Shown here piece after piece: positions 1-8,669 of a stretch of DNA of 64,000 nucleotides. Each line of letters starts with the position of its first letter. Position 1 is the first letter of the stretch. This DNA is from an uncultured Cellulomonadaceae bacterium (lineage in GTDB: Bacteria; Actinomycetota; Actinomycetes; Actinomycetales; Cellulomonadaceae): the NCBI GenBank assembly GCA_947495165.1, contig CANLXM010000003.1, positions 124,001-188,000 of the forward strand, in the 5' to 3' direction. Under the pieces are notes generated by a model, which was not told where the DNA came from, did no database searches, and worked only from the letters and a program-made list of their open reading frames with translations. The position numbers and the translations under genes were made by a program.

Positions 1-592
1 CGTCGATCGCCGCGGCCTCCTCGAGCTCCTTGGGGATGGCCCGCAGGAACGGCACGAGGATGATGATCGTCGTCGGTAGGGCGAAAGCGATCTGCGGCAG
101 GATGATGCCGGCGAGGCTGTCCATCAGGCCGAGCTGACGCACCAGGATGTACAGCGGCGTGATGGCCACCGTCATCGGGAACATCAGGCCCGCCGCGAAG
201 AGCGAGTACATCGCCGTGCTGCCCTTGAACGTGTAGCGGGCGATCACGTAGCTCGCCATGACGCCCAGGACGACGACGCCGATCGTGGTCGAGATCGCGG
301 AGATGGCCGAGTTGCCCATCTGCCGCCAGAAGATGTCGTTCTGGAGGACGCTGACGTAGTTCTCCAGGCGCCACTCGGACGGGAACCCGGACGGGTCCGT
401 GGTGATCTCGGAGTTCGAGCGGAACCCGCCGATGATGATGTACAGGACCGGGGCGATGCAGAGCCCGACGAAGAAGAACGCGACCACGTAGGTCATCGGT
501 CCGCTGCGGTGCAGGCGCTTGGCCTTGGACTTCTTGGTGCGGGTGGGCCGCGTCGCGGGGAGCGGCGGCGTGGCGACGGCGCTGGCGGTCAT
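1..592 (-). CDS. Carbohydrate ABC transporter permease, MalG type (partial, 3' end beyond window)
   Basis: Inner-membrane permease of a CUT1-type sugar importer. The visible N-terminal 197 residues start with a basic cytoplasmic segment rich in Lys and Arg, followed by hydrophobic membrane segments and, at the window edge, the beginning of the EAA loop (LEEAAAID) that contacts the ATPase. Its ATG overlaps the TGA of the upstream permease by 4 bp, so the two are translationally coupled. The stop lies outside the window. No ATPase gene is visible, as is usual where one MsiK-like ATPase serves many importers (inference). Confidence 0.93.
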   Translation of the reverse strand, partial: MTASAVATPPLPATRPTRTKKSKAKRLHRSGPMTYVVAFFFVGLCIAPVLYIIIGGFRSNSEITTDPSGFPSEWRLENYVSVLQNDIFWRQMGNSAISAISTTIGVVVLGVMASYVIARYTFKGSTAMYSLFAAGLMFPMTVAITPLYILVRQLGLMDSLAGIILPQIAFALPTTIIILVPFLRAIPKELEEAAAID

Positions 593-1614
593 CACTTCTT
601 CCCTTCCGTGAGCGCACCCGCAGTGTCACGGCGGAGCACGAAGCGCTGGTAGATCAGGGCGATCACGAGCGAGATGACGAACAGGACGACGGCGACGGCG
701 TTGCCGTAGCCGTAGTTCCCGGCGTTGCGGCCCTCGCCGACCATGTAGGTCGCCATGGTGGACGTACCTGCGGTGGTGGCCACGTACTGGCCCCAGATGA
801 TGTAGACGAGGTCGAACAGCTGGAGTGATCCGATGATGGACAGGAACGCCCAGATGCGGATCGTCGGGCCGAGCAGCGGCAGCGTGATGCTGCGCTGCAT
901 CTGCCAGTAGGTCGCGCCATCGATGGCCGCGGCCTCGTAGAGCTCCTCGGGGATCGACTGCAGCCCCGCGAGGAAGAGGATCACGGCGAAGCCGATGTAC
1001 TTCCACGAGATGATGATCATCAGCGACCAGATCGCGACGTCGGGGTCAGACAACCAGTCGACCGTCCAGTCGGGCAGCCCGACCTTCTCCAGGAAGTCGT
1101 TGATCGCGCCCGTCGTCTGGAGCATCAGTGCCCAGCCGGTGCCGACGATGACCTCGGAGATCACGTACGGCACGAAGATCAGGACGCGCACCAGGGAGCG
1201 GCCGCGCATGCGCTGGTTGAGCAGGAGCGCGAGCGCGATGGCTGCAGGCCCCTGGAGCACGAGGGACATCACGACGATGAAGCCGTTGTGCATCAGCGCG
1301 TCCTGGAAGGCGCTGTCCTTGAAGATGATGAGGTAGTTCTCGAGGCCGACGAACTCCGTCGGGGGACCGAAGCCCTTCCACTTGAAGAACCCGTAGTAGG
1401 CCGCCATCACCACCGGGAAGATGACGAACGCCAGGAACATCACGATGGCGGGTCCGGCCAGCAGCGCGATCTCGAGCCGCTTGGTCCAGTCCGCACCTCC
1501 GGCCCGCCGCTTGCGGGGGACCGGGGACGGTGCCACGGAGGCACCGTCCCCGCCCGCCGAGCGACCCTCGGGCGGTGTTGTGGTGAGCGTGTTCTCGCCC
1601 AAGGTGTCACTCAT
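592..1614 (-). CDS. Carbohydrate ABC transporter permease, MalF type
   Basis: Partner permease of the sugar importer, 340 residues. A roughly 45-residue polar, Pro/Gly-rich N-terminal tail precedes six predicted membrane helices. The cytoplasmic EAA loop reads ELYEAAAIDGA, with the usual downstream LPLLGP. It lies 9 bp after the binding-protein gene and overlaps the next permease by 4 bp, giving the order binding protein, MalF-like, MalG-like. The divergent LacI gene and the GH10 xylanase beyond it suggest the substrate is a xylo-oligosaccharide, although the permease sequence alone does not fix specificity. Confidence 0.95.
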   Translation of the reverse strand: MSDTLGENTLTTTPPEGRSAGGDGASVAPSPVPRKRRAGGADWTKRLEIALLAGPAIVMFLAFVIFPVVMAAYYGFFKWKGFGPPTEFVGLENYLIIFKDSAFQDALMHNGFIVVMSLVLQGPAAIALALLLNQRMRGRSLVRVLIFVPYVISEVIVGTGWALMLQTTGAINDFLEKVGLPDWTVDWLSDPDVAIWSLMIIISWKYIGFAVILFLAGLQSIPEELYEAAAIDGATYWQMQRSITLPLLGPTIRIWAFLSIIGSLQLFDLVYIIWGQYVATTAGTSTMATYMVGEGRNAGNYGYGNAVAVVLFVISLVIALIYQRFVLRRDTAGALTEGKK

Positions 1615-1623
1615 GGTTGTTGA

Positions 1624-2928
1624 TTACTCCTTGGCCAGCGCGTCGTTCACGGAGGTGATGACGCCCTCGGGGGTACCGCTGCCCGCGAGCATCTCGACCA
1701 CGCCGCCGTTGAGCGCGTTGCCGACGTTCTGACCGAGCAGCGTGTCCAGCCACACCGTCACGTAGGCGGCGTCGTTGTACGCGGCGAGCACGTCCTGCAG
1801 AGCAGGGTCGGTGATGACGCCCTGCGACTCCTGGTTCGCCGGGAGGGTGACGAACGCCTCGGCGTACGCCTCCTGGTTCTCCTTCGAGAGCACGAAGCTC
1901 AGGAACGCGCCACAGGCCTCGGCCGGAGCGTTGGCGGAGCAGCTGTAGCCGTCGACGCCGCCCATCATGGCGGTGGGGTCACCGGCACCACCCTCGACCG
2001 CCGGGAACGGGAACCAGCCCAGGTCCTCGAGCGGCTTCTTGTCCGGGGTCAGGTCCGCGATGACGCCCGGGTTCCAGGCGCCCATGAGCTCCATGCCCGC
2101 GAGGTGGTTGGCCAGCATGCCGGCCGACGAGCCGGCGCTGCCCTGCGCCTCGGTGGTGAGGAAGCCCTCGTTGAACGGCTCCGTCTGCGCGAAGTTGTTC
2201 AGCTCCGTGGCGGCCTGCTGCCAGCACGGGTCGCTGAAGTCCTTCGTCTGGGGGAGCGTGTCCATGACCTCCTGCGAGCAGGTGCGCAGCGCGAAGAAGT
2301 AGTACCAGTGCGCCGCCGGCCATGCTGCCTTGCCGCCGAGCGCGAACGGTGCGACGTCGATCGCCTTGAGCTTGTCCACGGCGTCGTTGAGCTCGGCGAA
2401 CGTCGTCGGCGTGCTCTCGATGCCGGCCTGCTCGAACAGGTCCTTGCTGTAGTAGATGCCGCCCGGGAGGACCGAGGTCGGCACGCCGTAGATCTTGCCG
2501 TCGATGCTGAAGGCGCCGACGGTGCCGCCCACGGCCTCCTTGGCCTCGGCGGTCACGTGCTCCGTGAGGTCGAGCACCTGGCCGGCCTCGACGATGTCGG
2601 CGAGCTTGCCGCCGCCGCGCGCCATGAAGATGTCCGGCGCGTCGCCGGAGTTGAGGGCGGTCTGCAGCTTGCCGTCCATGTCCTCGTTCTGGATGGACTG
2701 GACCTTGATGGTGATGCCCTCGTTGGCCGCCTCGAAGTCGGCGACCATCTTGTCCCAGTACTCCTTGCCCGGGCCGGTGGTCGAGTTGTGCCAGAACGTC
2801 ATCTCGACGTCGCCGTTGGCGTTGGTCGACCCGCCGCCTCCGGGGTTGTCGTCGCCGCCGCAGGCGGCGAGACCCAGGGTGCTCATGACCATGACGGTCG
2901 AGACCGCCAGGAACTTCTTGGCCTTCAT
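1624..2928 (-). CDS. Extracellular sugar-binding lipoprotein of ABC importer
   Basis: Solute-binding protein, 434 residues, that would deliver a sugar to the two permeases downstream. It has a lipoprotein signal: MKAKK basic start, hydrophobic core and lipobox LAAC with the lipidated Cys at residue 23, followed by a Gly/Asn-rich linker. The body shows typical family 1 features such as FWHNSTTGPG near the N-terminus and a Trp/Tyr-rich cleft region. The start has a good ribosome site (AGAGGA, plus-strand 2937-2942) and a long leader reaching back to the LacI operator. Family 1 binding proteins bind oligosaccharides; xylo-oligosaccharide is inferred from the neighbours. Confidence 0.95.
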   Translation of the reverse strand: MKAKKFLAVSTVMVMSTLGLAACGGDDNPGGGGSTNANGDVEMTFWHNSTTGPGKEYWDKMVADFEAANEGITIKVQSIQNEDMDGKLQTALNSGDAPDIFMARGGGKLADIVEAGQVLDLTEHVTAEAKEAVGGTVGAFSIDGKIYGVPTSVLPGGIYYSKDLFEQAGIESTPTTFAELNDAVDKLKAIDVAPFALGGKAAWPAAHWYYFFALRTCSQEVMDTLPQTKDFSDPCWQQAATELNNFAQTEPFNEGFLTTEAQGSAGSSAGMLANHLAGMELMGAWNPGVIADLTPDKKPLEDLGWFPFPAVEGGAGDPTAMMGGVDGYSCSANAPAEACGAFLSFVLSKENQEAYAEAFVTLPANQESQGVITDPALQDVLAAYNDAAYVTVWLDTLLGQNVGNALNGGVVEMLAGSGTPEGVITSVNDALAKE

Positions 2929-3120
2929 CAGATCTGTCCTCTTTCTTGAGCGAAACAGATGGGGAGGCAGCCCCGGGGGGCTGACCAGCCACGGCCCGAC
3001 ATCGGTGTCGGTACGTGGGTGACGCGGCGTCGCGCGTCGGCACTCATCCTTGAGGGCTCCTCCTCGTCGTCGAGATCGGTACGTCGAGAACTATGCCGAG
3101 GTGATCTGGGTCATGTCAAT

Positions 3121-3134
3121 CGTTATCGATAACG
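3121..3134. promoter_or_regulatory. LacI-family operator between importer operon and regulator gene
   Basis: CGTTATCGATAACG is a perfect 14-bp palindrome with the central CG expected of LacI-family sites. It lies 27 bp before the regulator start and about 190 bp before the importer operon, within the only divergent gap of the locus (2929-3160). It overlaps the region where a -35 for the regulator gene would fall, so autoregulation as well as control of the importer is likely (inference). Confidence 0.8.
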
Positions 3135-3147
3135 GTTTACATACGGT

Positions 3148-3153
3148 TACGAT
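3148..3153 (+). promoter_or_regulatory. Predicted -10 element for lacI-type gene (leaderless)
   Basis: TACGAT lies 7 bases before the ATG at 3161. There is no usable ribosome binding site (GAGG sits only 1 base from the start), so transcription probably begins at or next to the start codon. Confidence 0.5.
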
Positions 3154-3160
3154 GTGAGGC

Positions 3161-4156
3161 ATGAGCCCCCGGGTCACGATCCACGACGTCGCCGATGCTG
3201 CGGGCGTGTCCGTCGCCACCGTCTCCAAGGTGATCAACGCGCGCTACGGCGTCGCGAAGTCCACCTCGCAGCGGGTCCAGGCGGTGATCGACCAGCTCGG
3301 CTACGAGTCGAGCCTCGTGGCGCGCAGCATGCGCTCGCACAAGACCCACGTGATCGGGATCCTCGTCGCGGAGTTCGAGCCGTTCAGCACAGAGATCCTC
3401 AAGGGTGCGGCCTCCGCGCTCGCGGACACGGACTACGAGCTGCTGGCCTACACCGGAGCCCGCCACAGCGGGGGAGCCGGCTGGGAGCGGCGCTACCTCT
3501 CGCGCCTGAGCGGCACGCTGATCGACGGCGCGCTGATCGTCACGCCCACGGTCGTCAACGCGAGCGCGGGCGTGCCCGTCGTCGCGATCGACCCGCACGA
3601 GGGTCCGCTCGGGCCGCCGACCGTCGACTCTGACAACCTGACCGGCGGCCTGCTCGCGACCCGCCACCTGCTCGAGCTCGGCCACCGCCGCATCGGGTTC
3701 ATCGGCGGACGCGCTGACCTCGCGTCGTCGGCCCTGCGCGAGGCCGGCTACCGCCAGGCGCTCGCGGACGCGGGCATCGAGGTCGACCCGGCCCTCATCA
3801 GCACCGGTGACTACGAGCTCGACTCCTCGCGCGGCTCGGCCCACGAGCTGCTGTCCCTGCTGCACCGGCCCACGGCGATCTTCGCGGCCAACGACATCTC
3901 CGCGATCGCCGCCATGGAGACCGCGCGGGAGATGGGCCTCGACGTCCCCGCCGACGTGTCGATCGTCGGCTTCGACGACATCCCCGAGGCCTCCGCGACC
4001 ACCCCGCCGCTGACGACGGTCCACCAACCGATCAAGCGGATGGGCGCCGCGGGCATCGAGATGCTCGTCCGGCTGATCGAAGGACGCGCCGTCGAGTCCG
4101 CGCACGTGCGCCTGCCCACCTCCCTCGTCGTCCGGGGAACCACGCGCCGCGTGTGA
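3161..4156 (+). CDS. LacI-family transcriptional regulator of the xylanase/importer locus
   Basis: DNA-binding repressor, 331 residues, of normal LacI/GalR length. An N-terminal helix-turn-helix (VTIHDVADAAGVSVATVSKV) and hinge helix (residues to about 60) are followed by a periplasmic-binding-protein-like effector domain ending in IPEASATTPPLTTVHQP, typical of sugar-responsive members. It is divergent from the importer operon and is followed 44 bp later by the GH10 gene, so it probably controls both. The effector is likely a xylo-oligosaccharide or xylose, by analogy with xylan regulators of actinobacteria; this is inferred from context. Confidence 0.93.
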   Translation: MSPRVTIHDVADAAGVSVATVSKVINARYGVAKSTSQRVQAVIDQLGYESSLVARSMRSHKTHVIGILVAEFEPFSTEILKGAASALADTDYELLAYTGARHSGGAGWERRYLSRLSGTLIDGALIVTPTVVNASAGVPVVAIDPHEGPLGPPTVDSDNLTGGLLATRHLLELGHRRIGFIGGRADLASSALREAGYRQALADAGIEVDPALISTGDYELDSSRGSAHELLSLLHRPTAIFAANDISAIAAMETAREMGLDVPADVSIVGFDDIPEASATTPPLTTVHQPIKRMGAAGIEMLVRLIEGRAVESAHVRLPTSLVVRGTTRRV

Positions 4157-4200
4157 ACCTCGGCTGACCTCCCCGCCCCACCCTGCGCAAAGGAGCGCCC

Positions 4201-5484
4201 GTGCACGCTGTCGTCGCCCCCCACCTGTCTGCTGCCCCCACGCACCGCGTGGCCCAGACGGTCGTCACCGTCACCGACGCCGAGGGCCGCCCCGTGCCCG
4301 ACGCCGAGGTCACGGTCGCCCAGAGCCGCCACGCCTTCGGGTTCGGCAACATCGCGTTCGACCTCATCCCGCTCGCGAACGGCGAGGGGGAGGTGCGCGA
4401 CGTCGGCTTCGGTGGGGCCAGCGCGCACCTGGAGCGTCTCGCGGACCTGTGGCTCGACGTCTTCAACATCGGCACGCTGCCGTTCTACTGGCGGACCTTC
4501 GAGCCGGAGCGCGGCGCACCGGACACGGCTCGCCTCCTGCAGACCGCCCGGTGGCTCGTCGAGCGCGGCGTCACCGTCAAGGGCCACCCGCTCGTGTGGC
4601 ACACCCTGACGCCGTCGTGGCTCGACGACGTCCCTATGGACAAGCTCGCGAGCGTGATCCGCAGCCGGATCGTGCGCGAGGTGACCGACTTCGCCGGCGT
4701 CATCGACACCTGGGACGCGATCAACGAGGTCGTGATCATGCCGGTGTTCGAGGCCGAGCCCAACGCGGTCACGCGCCTGGCCGCGCGCGAGGGGCAGATC
4801 GCCATGGTGAAGCTCGCGTTCGAGACCGCGCGCGAGGCCAACCCGAACGCGACCCTGCTGCTCAACGACTTCAACATGTCGCCCGCGTACGAGCGCCTGG
4901 TCGAGGAGTGCCTCGAGGCGGGCGTGCAGATCGACGCCCTCGGCCTGCAGAGCCACATGCACCAGGGCTACTGGGGCGAGGAGAAGACCCTCGACGTGCT
5001 CGAGCGGTTCTCGCGGTTCGGCCTACCGCTGCACCTGACCGAGACCACGCTGCTCTCCGGCCACCTCATGCCGCCCGAGATCGTCGACCTCAACGACTAC
5101 CAGATCCCCGACTGGCCCTCGACGCCCGAGGGCGAGGCGCGCCAGGCCGACGAAGTCGAGCGACACTACCGCACCCTGTTCGGCCACCCGGCCGTCCAGG
5201 CGACCACCTACTGGGGACTGACCGACGACGGCGCGTGGCTCGGCGCCCCGGGCGGGCTCGTCCGGGCGGACGGCACGCCCAAGCCCGCCTACGACGCGCT
5301 GCGTCGCCTGGTCAAGGAGGAGTGGTGGACGCCGGAGACGGTCGTGCGCACCGACGCCGAGGGTCGCTTCACGCTCAAGGGATTCCTGGGGGACTACGCC
5401 GTGACGGGTGCCGCAGGTGCGGGGTCGGTCGCGCTGGCGCCCGACGACGCGGCGGTCGAGGCGCGGCTCGGCCCCGCCACATGA
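4201..5484 (+). CDS. GH10 endo-1,4-beta-xylanase, probably cytoplasmic
   Basis: Glycoside hydrolase family 10 protein, 427 residues, hydrolysing beta-1,4-xylosidic bonds by a retaining mechanism. GH10 landmarks: KGHPLVWHT (residues about 128-136), acid/base Glu176 in WDAINE, NDFNM, and candidate nucleophile Glu281 in HLTET. No signal peptide is present, so it should act inside the cell on imported oligosaccharides. The barrel is flanked by short beta-rich stretches resembling carboxypeptidase-regulatory-like domains (VTVTDAEGRPVPDAEV at the start and TDAEGRFTLKGFLG near the end). GTG start with AAAGGAG at 4189-4195. Probably cotranscribed with the LacI gene. Confidence 0.9.
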   Translation: MHAVVAPHLSAAPTHRVAQTVVTVTDAEGRPVPDAEVTVAQSRHAFGFGNIAFDLIPLANGEGEVRDVGFGGASAHLERLADLWLDVFNIGTLPFYWRTFEPERGAPDTARLLQTARWLVERGVTVKGHPLVWHTLTPSWLDDVPMDKLASVIRSRIVREVTDFAGVIDTWDAINEVVIMPVFEAEPNAVTRLAAREGQIAMVKLAFETAREANPNATLLLNDFNMSPAYERLVEECLEAGVQIDALGLQSHMHQGYWGEEKTLDVLERFSRFGLPLHLTETTLLSGHLMPPEIVDLNDYQIPDWPSTPEGEARQADEVERHYRTLFGHPAVQATTYWGLTDDGAWLGAPGGLVRADGTPKPAYDALRRLVKEEWWTPETVVRTDAEGRFTLKGFLGDYAVTGAAGAGSVALAPDDAAVEARLGPAT

Positions 5485-5560
5485 AGGTCAGTCGCGGCGA
5501 GCGCGCGGTGTGGGACTCCTGGCTCTCGGGCCTGTCAGATCTCTATGCCAACATGTCGCT

Positions 5561-6508
5561 ATGAGCGAACAGACGCCCGCCGGGTGGTACCCGGACAACC
5601 AGGGGACCGTCCGGTATTGGGACGGCGCTGCTTGGACGGAGCACACACGCAGCAATGACGAGAAGGCCGTCCCACCAGCGGCCGAGAAGAAGGACGGCAA
5701 GTTCGCCAAGCTGAAGAAGGCCGCCAGCGACTGGTCAGCCGAGAAGCGAGAGGCCAAGGAAGCCGAGGAGCGACGGTGGGCGGAGGACGCAGCCGCAGCG
5801 GGCGCTCTCGTGACCAGAGGGACCTTTGGGCTAGCGACCGTCGAGATCTATGAAGCCGGTTACGTCCGTGTTGCGACCGGGGAGCAGCCTGAACGCCCCA
5901 GTTCCCCGAGTGTGCGGCCGTTGATGGCGGCGAGTCCGAGCACCAGTGGAATCCACGCGAGGACCCCCTACGAGAAGCTGCGATCGATCACCTTCACACC
6001 CTCAGACTCAGACCGGGCGTCGCTCGGCGGCTCAGGCCTTGAAGCGGCCATAGGACCCGCGGTCGCCCACTTGCTGAAGGGCACGAAGCATCTGGTGAAG
6101 ACCAGCGCCCCCGGGCTGGCGGCTGGCGCGATCGCGCACTTTGCCAGTCAGGGTTCTCAGACCTCGTACCTGACCATCGCTACCGATCGCCAGGTCTACA
6201 CGCTCGCCAACCAGGCCCCGAACAGCATCGGGCTCAAGACCGCCAGGAAGGGGCACGTCGAGGTTGGGCTCGCGCTGGTGGCCGCCGGCAACGCAGTTCT
6301 CGGCAATCACGATCTCGCGGGCGCGGGCGCGGGCGCGGGCGCCAGCCCGGCTCATCCTGGTGCGGATCTCCAGCTGACGGCTGCGGCTCAGACCACCGCT
6401 CCTAGCCTGGCGGACCGCTTGCGCGAGCTCGCGACCCTCCACCGCGAAGGGATCTTGTCGGACGAGGAGTTCTCGAGCGCCAAGGCCGCGCTGCTGAGCG
6501 GACTCTGA
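5561..6508 (+). CDS. DUF2510 and SHOCT domain protein of unknown function
   Basis: 315 residues. The N-terminus carries a DUF2510 motif (AGWYPD ... RYWDGAAWTEHT, residues 7-29), common in actinobacterial membrane-associated proteins. A Lys/Glu/Ala-rich charged segment follows (about 35-80), then a middle region without recognised fold, a Gly/Ala run, and a C-terminal SHOCT-like motif (LRELATLHREGILSDEEF). No clear transmembrane helix. The ATG was chosen because DUF2510 begins right after it and CAACAT lies 6 bases upstream, suggesting a leaderless transcript. Codon use looks less GC-extreme than in the neighbours. Function unknown. Confidence 0.85.
   Translation: MSEQTPAGWYPDNQGTVRYWDGAAWTEHTRSNDEKAVPPAAEKKDGKFAKLKKAASDWSAEKREAKEAEERRWAEDAAAAGALVTRGTFGLATVEIYEAGYVRVATGEQPERPSSPSVRPLMAASPSTSGIHARTPYEKLRSITFTPSDSDRASLGGSGLEAAIGPAVAHLLKGTKHLVKTSAPGLAAGAIAHFASQGSQTSYLTIATDRQVYTLANQAPNSIGLKTARKGHVEVGLALVAAGNAVLGNHDLAGAGAGAGASPAHPGADLQLTAAAQTTAPSLADRLRELATLHREGILSDEEFSSAKAALLSGL
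6317..6340 (+). repeat. (GCGGGC)4 hexanucleotide repeat inside the DUF2510 gene
   Basis: Four exact tandem copies of GCGGGC encode an alternating Gly-Ala run. The unit is a multiple of three, so a change in copy number would alter linker length without shifting the frame. Confidence 0.9.
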
Positions 6509-6526
6509 CGCCTCCGAGGGGGCTGC

Positions 6527-8575
6527 TCAGGAGGTGAGGCTCAGGGGCAGGGCGGCGGGGTCGCTGATCGGCAGCGAGCACGTCGTGCCACGGCAGACGT
6601 AGGCCGTGGGGCCTCCGTCGATCGCCGGCCGGTCACGGAGCGCGGGGATCGCGCTGCCCTCGACGCCCACGGCGATCACCGCGCCGGGTGTCGTTGCTGC
6701 CCACGCCGCGCGCGCGAGGTCACCCGTGGCCAGGGCGCCGACGTCGGCGTCCGCCGGGCCCACGACGACGATCTCGACCGGGCCGTCCGCCTGGGCCTCG
6801 GCGACGGCGAGCGCCCAGCCGGCGAACCGCGGCGCACGGTGGGCGTAGGTCCGATAGCTCGCGAGCGCCGTGTCCGCCGCCGTGCGGTAGCGCAGCTCCC
6901 CGGTGAGCGCGCCGAGCCGGACGAGCGCGCCGGCGAGCGCCGAGCGACCGGACGGGCTCGCGTTGTCGCCCGGGTCCGCGGGTCGCAGAAACAGCGCGGG
7001 GCCCGCCGTGTCGGCCGGGGCGTCGAACACCCGGTCGCCGTCGACGAACATGTCCAGCGCCGTGTCGACGAGCGCGCGGGCCGTGTCGAACCAGGTGACG
7101 TCGCCGGTCGCGGAGAACAGGGACAGCAGCCCGTCCGCGAGCAGCGCGTAGTCCTCGAGCACGCCCTCGGCCGCGGCGAGCGTCCCGCCCAGCGACGCGC
7201 GCCGCAGCCGGCCGTCGACCAGGTGCAGCCCGACGACGTAGCGCGCCACCTGCGCCGCGAGGTCCACGAGGTGCGGCTCACCCAGGAGGCGCCCCGCCTC
7301 GGCGAGGCTGCCGATCGCGAGGCCGTTCCACGCGGTGACGACCTTGTCGTCCCGCGCGGGTGCGGTGCGCTCGGCTCGAGCCTCCAGGAGGCGGGACCGC
7401 ACGCGCGCCCAGCGAGCGCCGTCGTCGTCCGCGCTCGTCTCGCCCGGTGGCGGGGCGACCGCGACGACCGACGGGTCCAGGCGCAGCACCGACGACCCGT
7501 GCTCGAACGAGCCCTCGTCGGTGACGAAGCAGACCTGCGCGGCCCAGGCGGCGTCGTCGACCCCGAGCGCTTCCTCCAGCTCCGCCGGGGTCCACACGTA
7601 GAAGCGGCCCTCGACGCCCTCGGTGTCGGCATCGAGCGAGGAGGTGAAGCCGCCGTCGAGCAGGTCGCGCTCCAGGAACGCGGCGGTCTCGAGGGCGACC
7701 CGGCGGGCCCAGGCGTCGCCGGTCGCGCGCCACAGCCGGGCGTACACGCCGACGAGCTGGGCGTTGTCGTAGAGCATCTTCTCGAAGTGCGGCACCGTCC
7801 ACGTCGCGTCGACCGAGTAGCGGGCGAAGCCGCCGGCCAGCTGGTCGTACATGCCGCCCGACGCCATCGCGTGCGCGGTGTCGCGCGCCATCGTCAGCGC
7901 CGCCGCGTCGCCCGTGCGGGCGTGGTGGCGCAGCAGGTGCTCGAGCGTCATCGACGGCGGGAACTTCGGGGCGCCGCCGAACCCGCCGTACCGGGGGTCG
8001 CGCTCGCGGCCGAGCACCTCGACGGCCGCCGCCAGGTCGGCGGTGGTGAGGCTGCGGGCGTCGTCGTCGGTCGCCTCGGTGGTCGTGCGCAGGTGCTCGA
8101 CGATCGCCTGGGACTGGTCCTCCAACTCCCCACGACGCTCCCGCCACGCGGCGGTGACGGCGTCGAGCACCTGGCGGAACGACGGCATGCCGCTCACGGG
8201 AGTCGGCGGGTAGTAGGTGCCCGCGTGGAACGGAGCGCCGTCGGGCGTGAGGAACACGGTCATGGGCCAGCCGCCCTGTCCGGTGAGGGCGAGCAGCGCC
8301 TGCATGTGCACGGCGTCGACGTCCGGACGCTCCTCGCGGTCCACCTTGATGCTGACGAACTCGCGGTTCAGCTGCGCGGCCGTGTCCTCGTCCTCGAACG
8401 ACTCGTGCGCCATCACGTGGCACCAGTGGCACGCCGCGTAGCCCACCGACAGCAGGACCGGGACGTCGCGCTCGCGGGCCTCGGCGAAGGCGTCGTCGGA
8501 CCACTCGTGCCAGTCCACCGGGTTGTCGGCGTGCTGACGCAGGTACGGGCTGCTGCTCTCGGCGAGACGGTTCAT
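6527..8575 (-). CDS. Thioredoxin-domain protein of the YyaL/SPATA20 family (DUF255)
   Basis: 682 residues, the usual family length. The N-terminal thioredoxin-like domain starts with the family signature NRLAESSSPYLRQHADNPVDW and has a CxxC-type centre ACHWC (Cys49, Cys52). The remainder is an (alpha/alpha)6-barrel-like region resembling GlcNAc 2-epimerase/cellobiose epimerase folds (PHFEKMLYDNAQL is a conserved landmark). The biochemical role of the family is not established. It is a single gene with TACCGT 6 bases before the start, and is convergent with the DUF2510 gene, 18 bp between stops. Confidence 0.93.
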   Translation of the reverse strand: MNRLAESSSPYLRQHADNPVDWHEWSDDAFAEARERDVPVLLSVGYAACHWCHVMAHESFEDEDTAAQLNREFVSIKVDREERPDVDAVHMQALLALTGQGGWPMTVFLTPDGAPFHAGTYYPPTPVSGMPSFRQVLDAVTAAWRERRGELEDQSQAIVEHLRTTTEATDDDARSLTTADLAAAVEVLGRERDPRYGGFGGAPKFPPSMTLEHLLRHHARTGDAAALTMARDTAHAMASGGMYDQLAGGFARYSVDATWTVPHFEKMLYDNAQLVGVYARLWRATGDAWARRVALETAAFLERDLLDGGFTSSLDADTEGVEGRFYVWTPAELEEALGVDDAAWAAQVCFVTDEGSFEHGSSVLRLDPSVVAVAPPPGETSADDDGARWARVRSRLLEARAERTAPARDDKVVTAWNGLAIGSLAEAGRLLGEPHLVDLAAQVARYVVGLHLVDGRLRRASLGGTLAAAEGVLEDYALLADGLLSLFSATGDVTWFDTARALVDTALDMFVDGDRVFDAPADTAGPALFLRPADPGDNASPSGRSALAGALVRLGALTGELRYRTAADTALASYRTYAHRAPRFAGWALAVAEAQADGPVEIVVVGPADADVGALATGDLARAAWAATTPGAVIAVGVEGSAIPALRDRPAIDGGPTAYVCRGTTCSLPISDPAALPLSLTS

Positions 8576-8581
8576 CCGTCC

Positions 8582-8587
8582 ACGGTA
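8582..8587 (-). promoter_or_regulatory. Predicted leaderless -10 for the YyaL-type gene
   Basis: On the minus strand TACCGT ends 6 bases before the ATG at 8575, with no Shine-Dalgarno between them. Confidence 0.5.
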
Positions 8588-8669
8588 GGAGAGTGCGGGG
8601 GTAGGCGCCCGGTGGCGCGTGGAGGGGCGTGGGGCGAGGCGCGTCGGTGCGCGGGGTCATGATGGCGGT

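Noticed and set aside
6317..6340. Phase variation through the (GCGGGC)4 tract
   Set aside because: The unit is six bases, so slippage keeps the frame and cannot switch the gene off.
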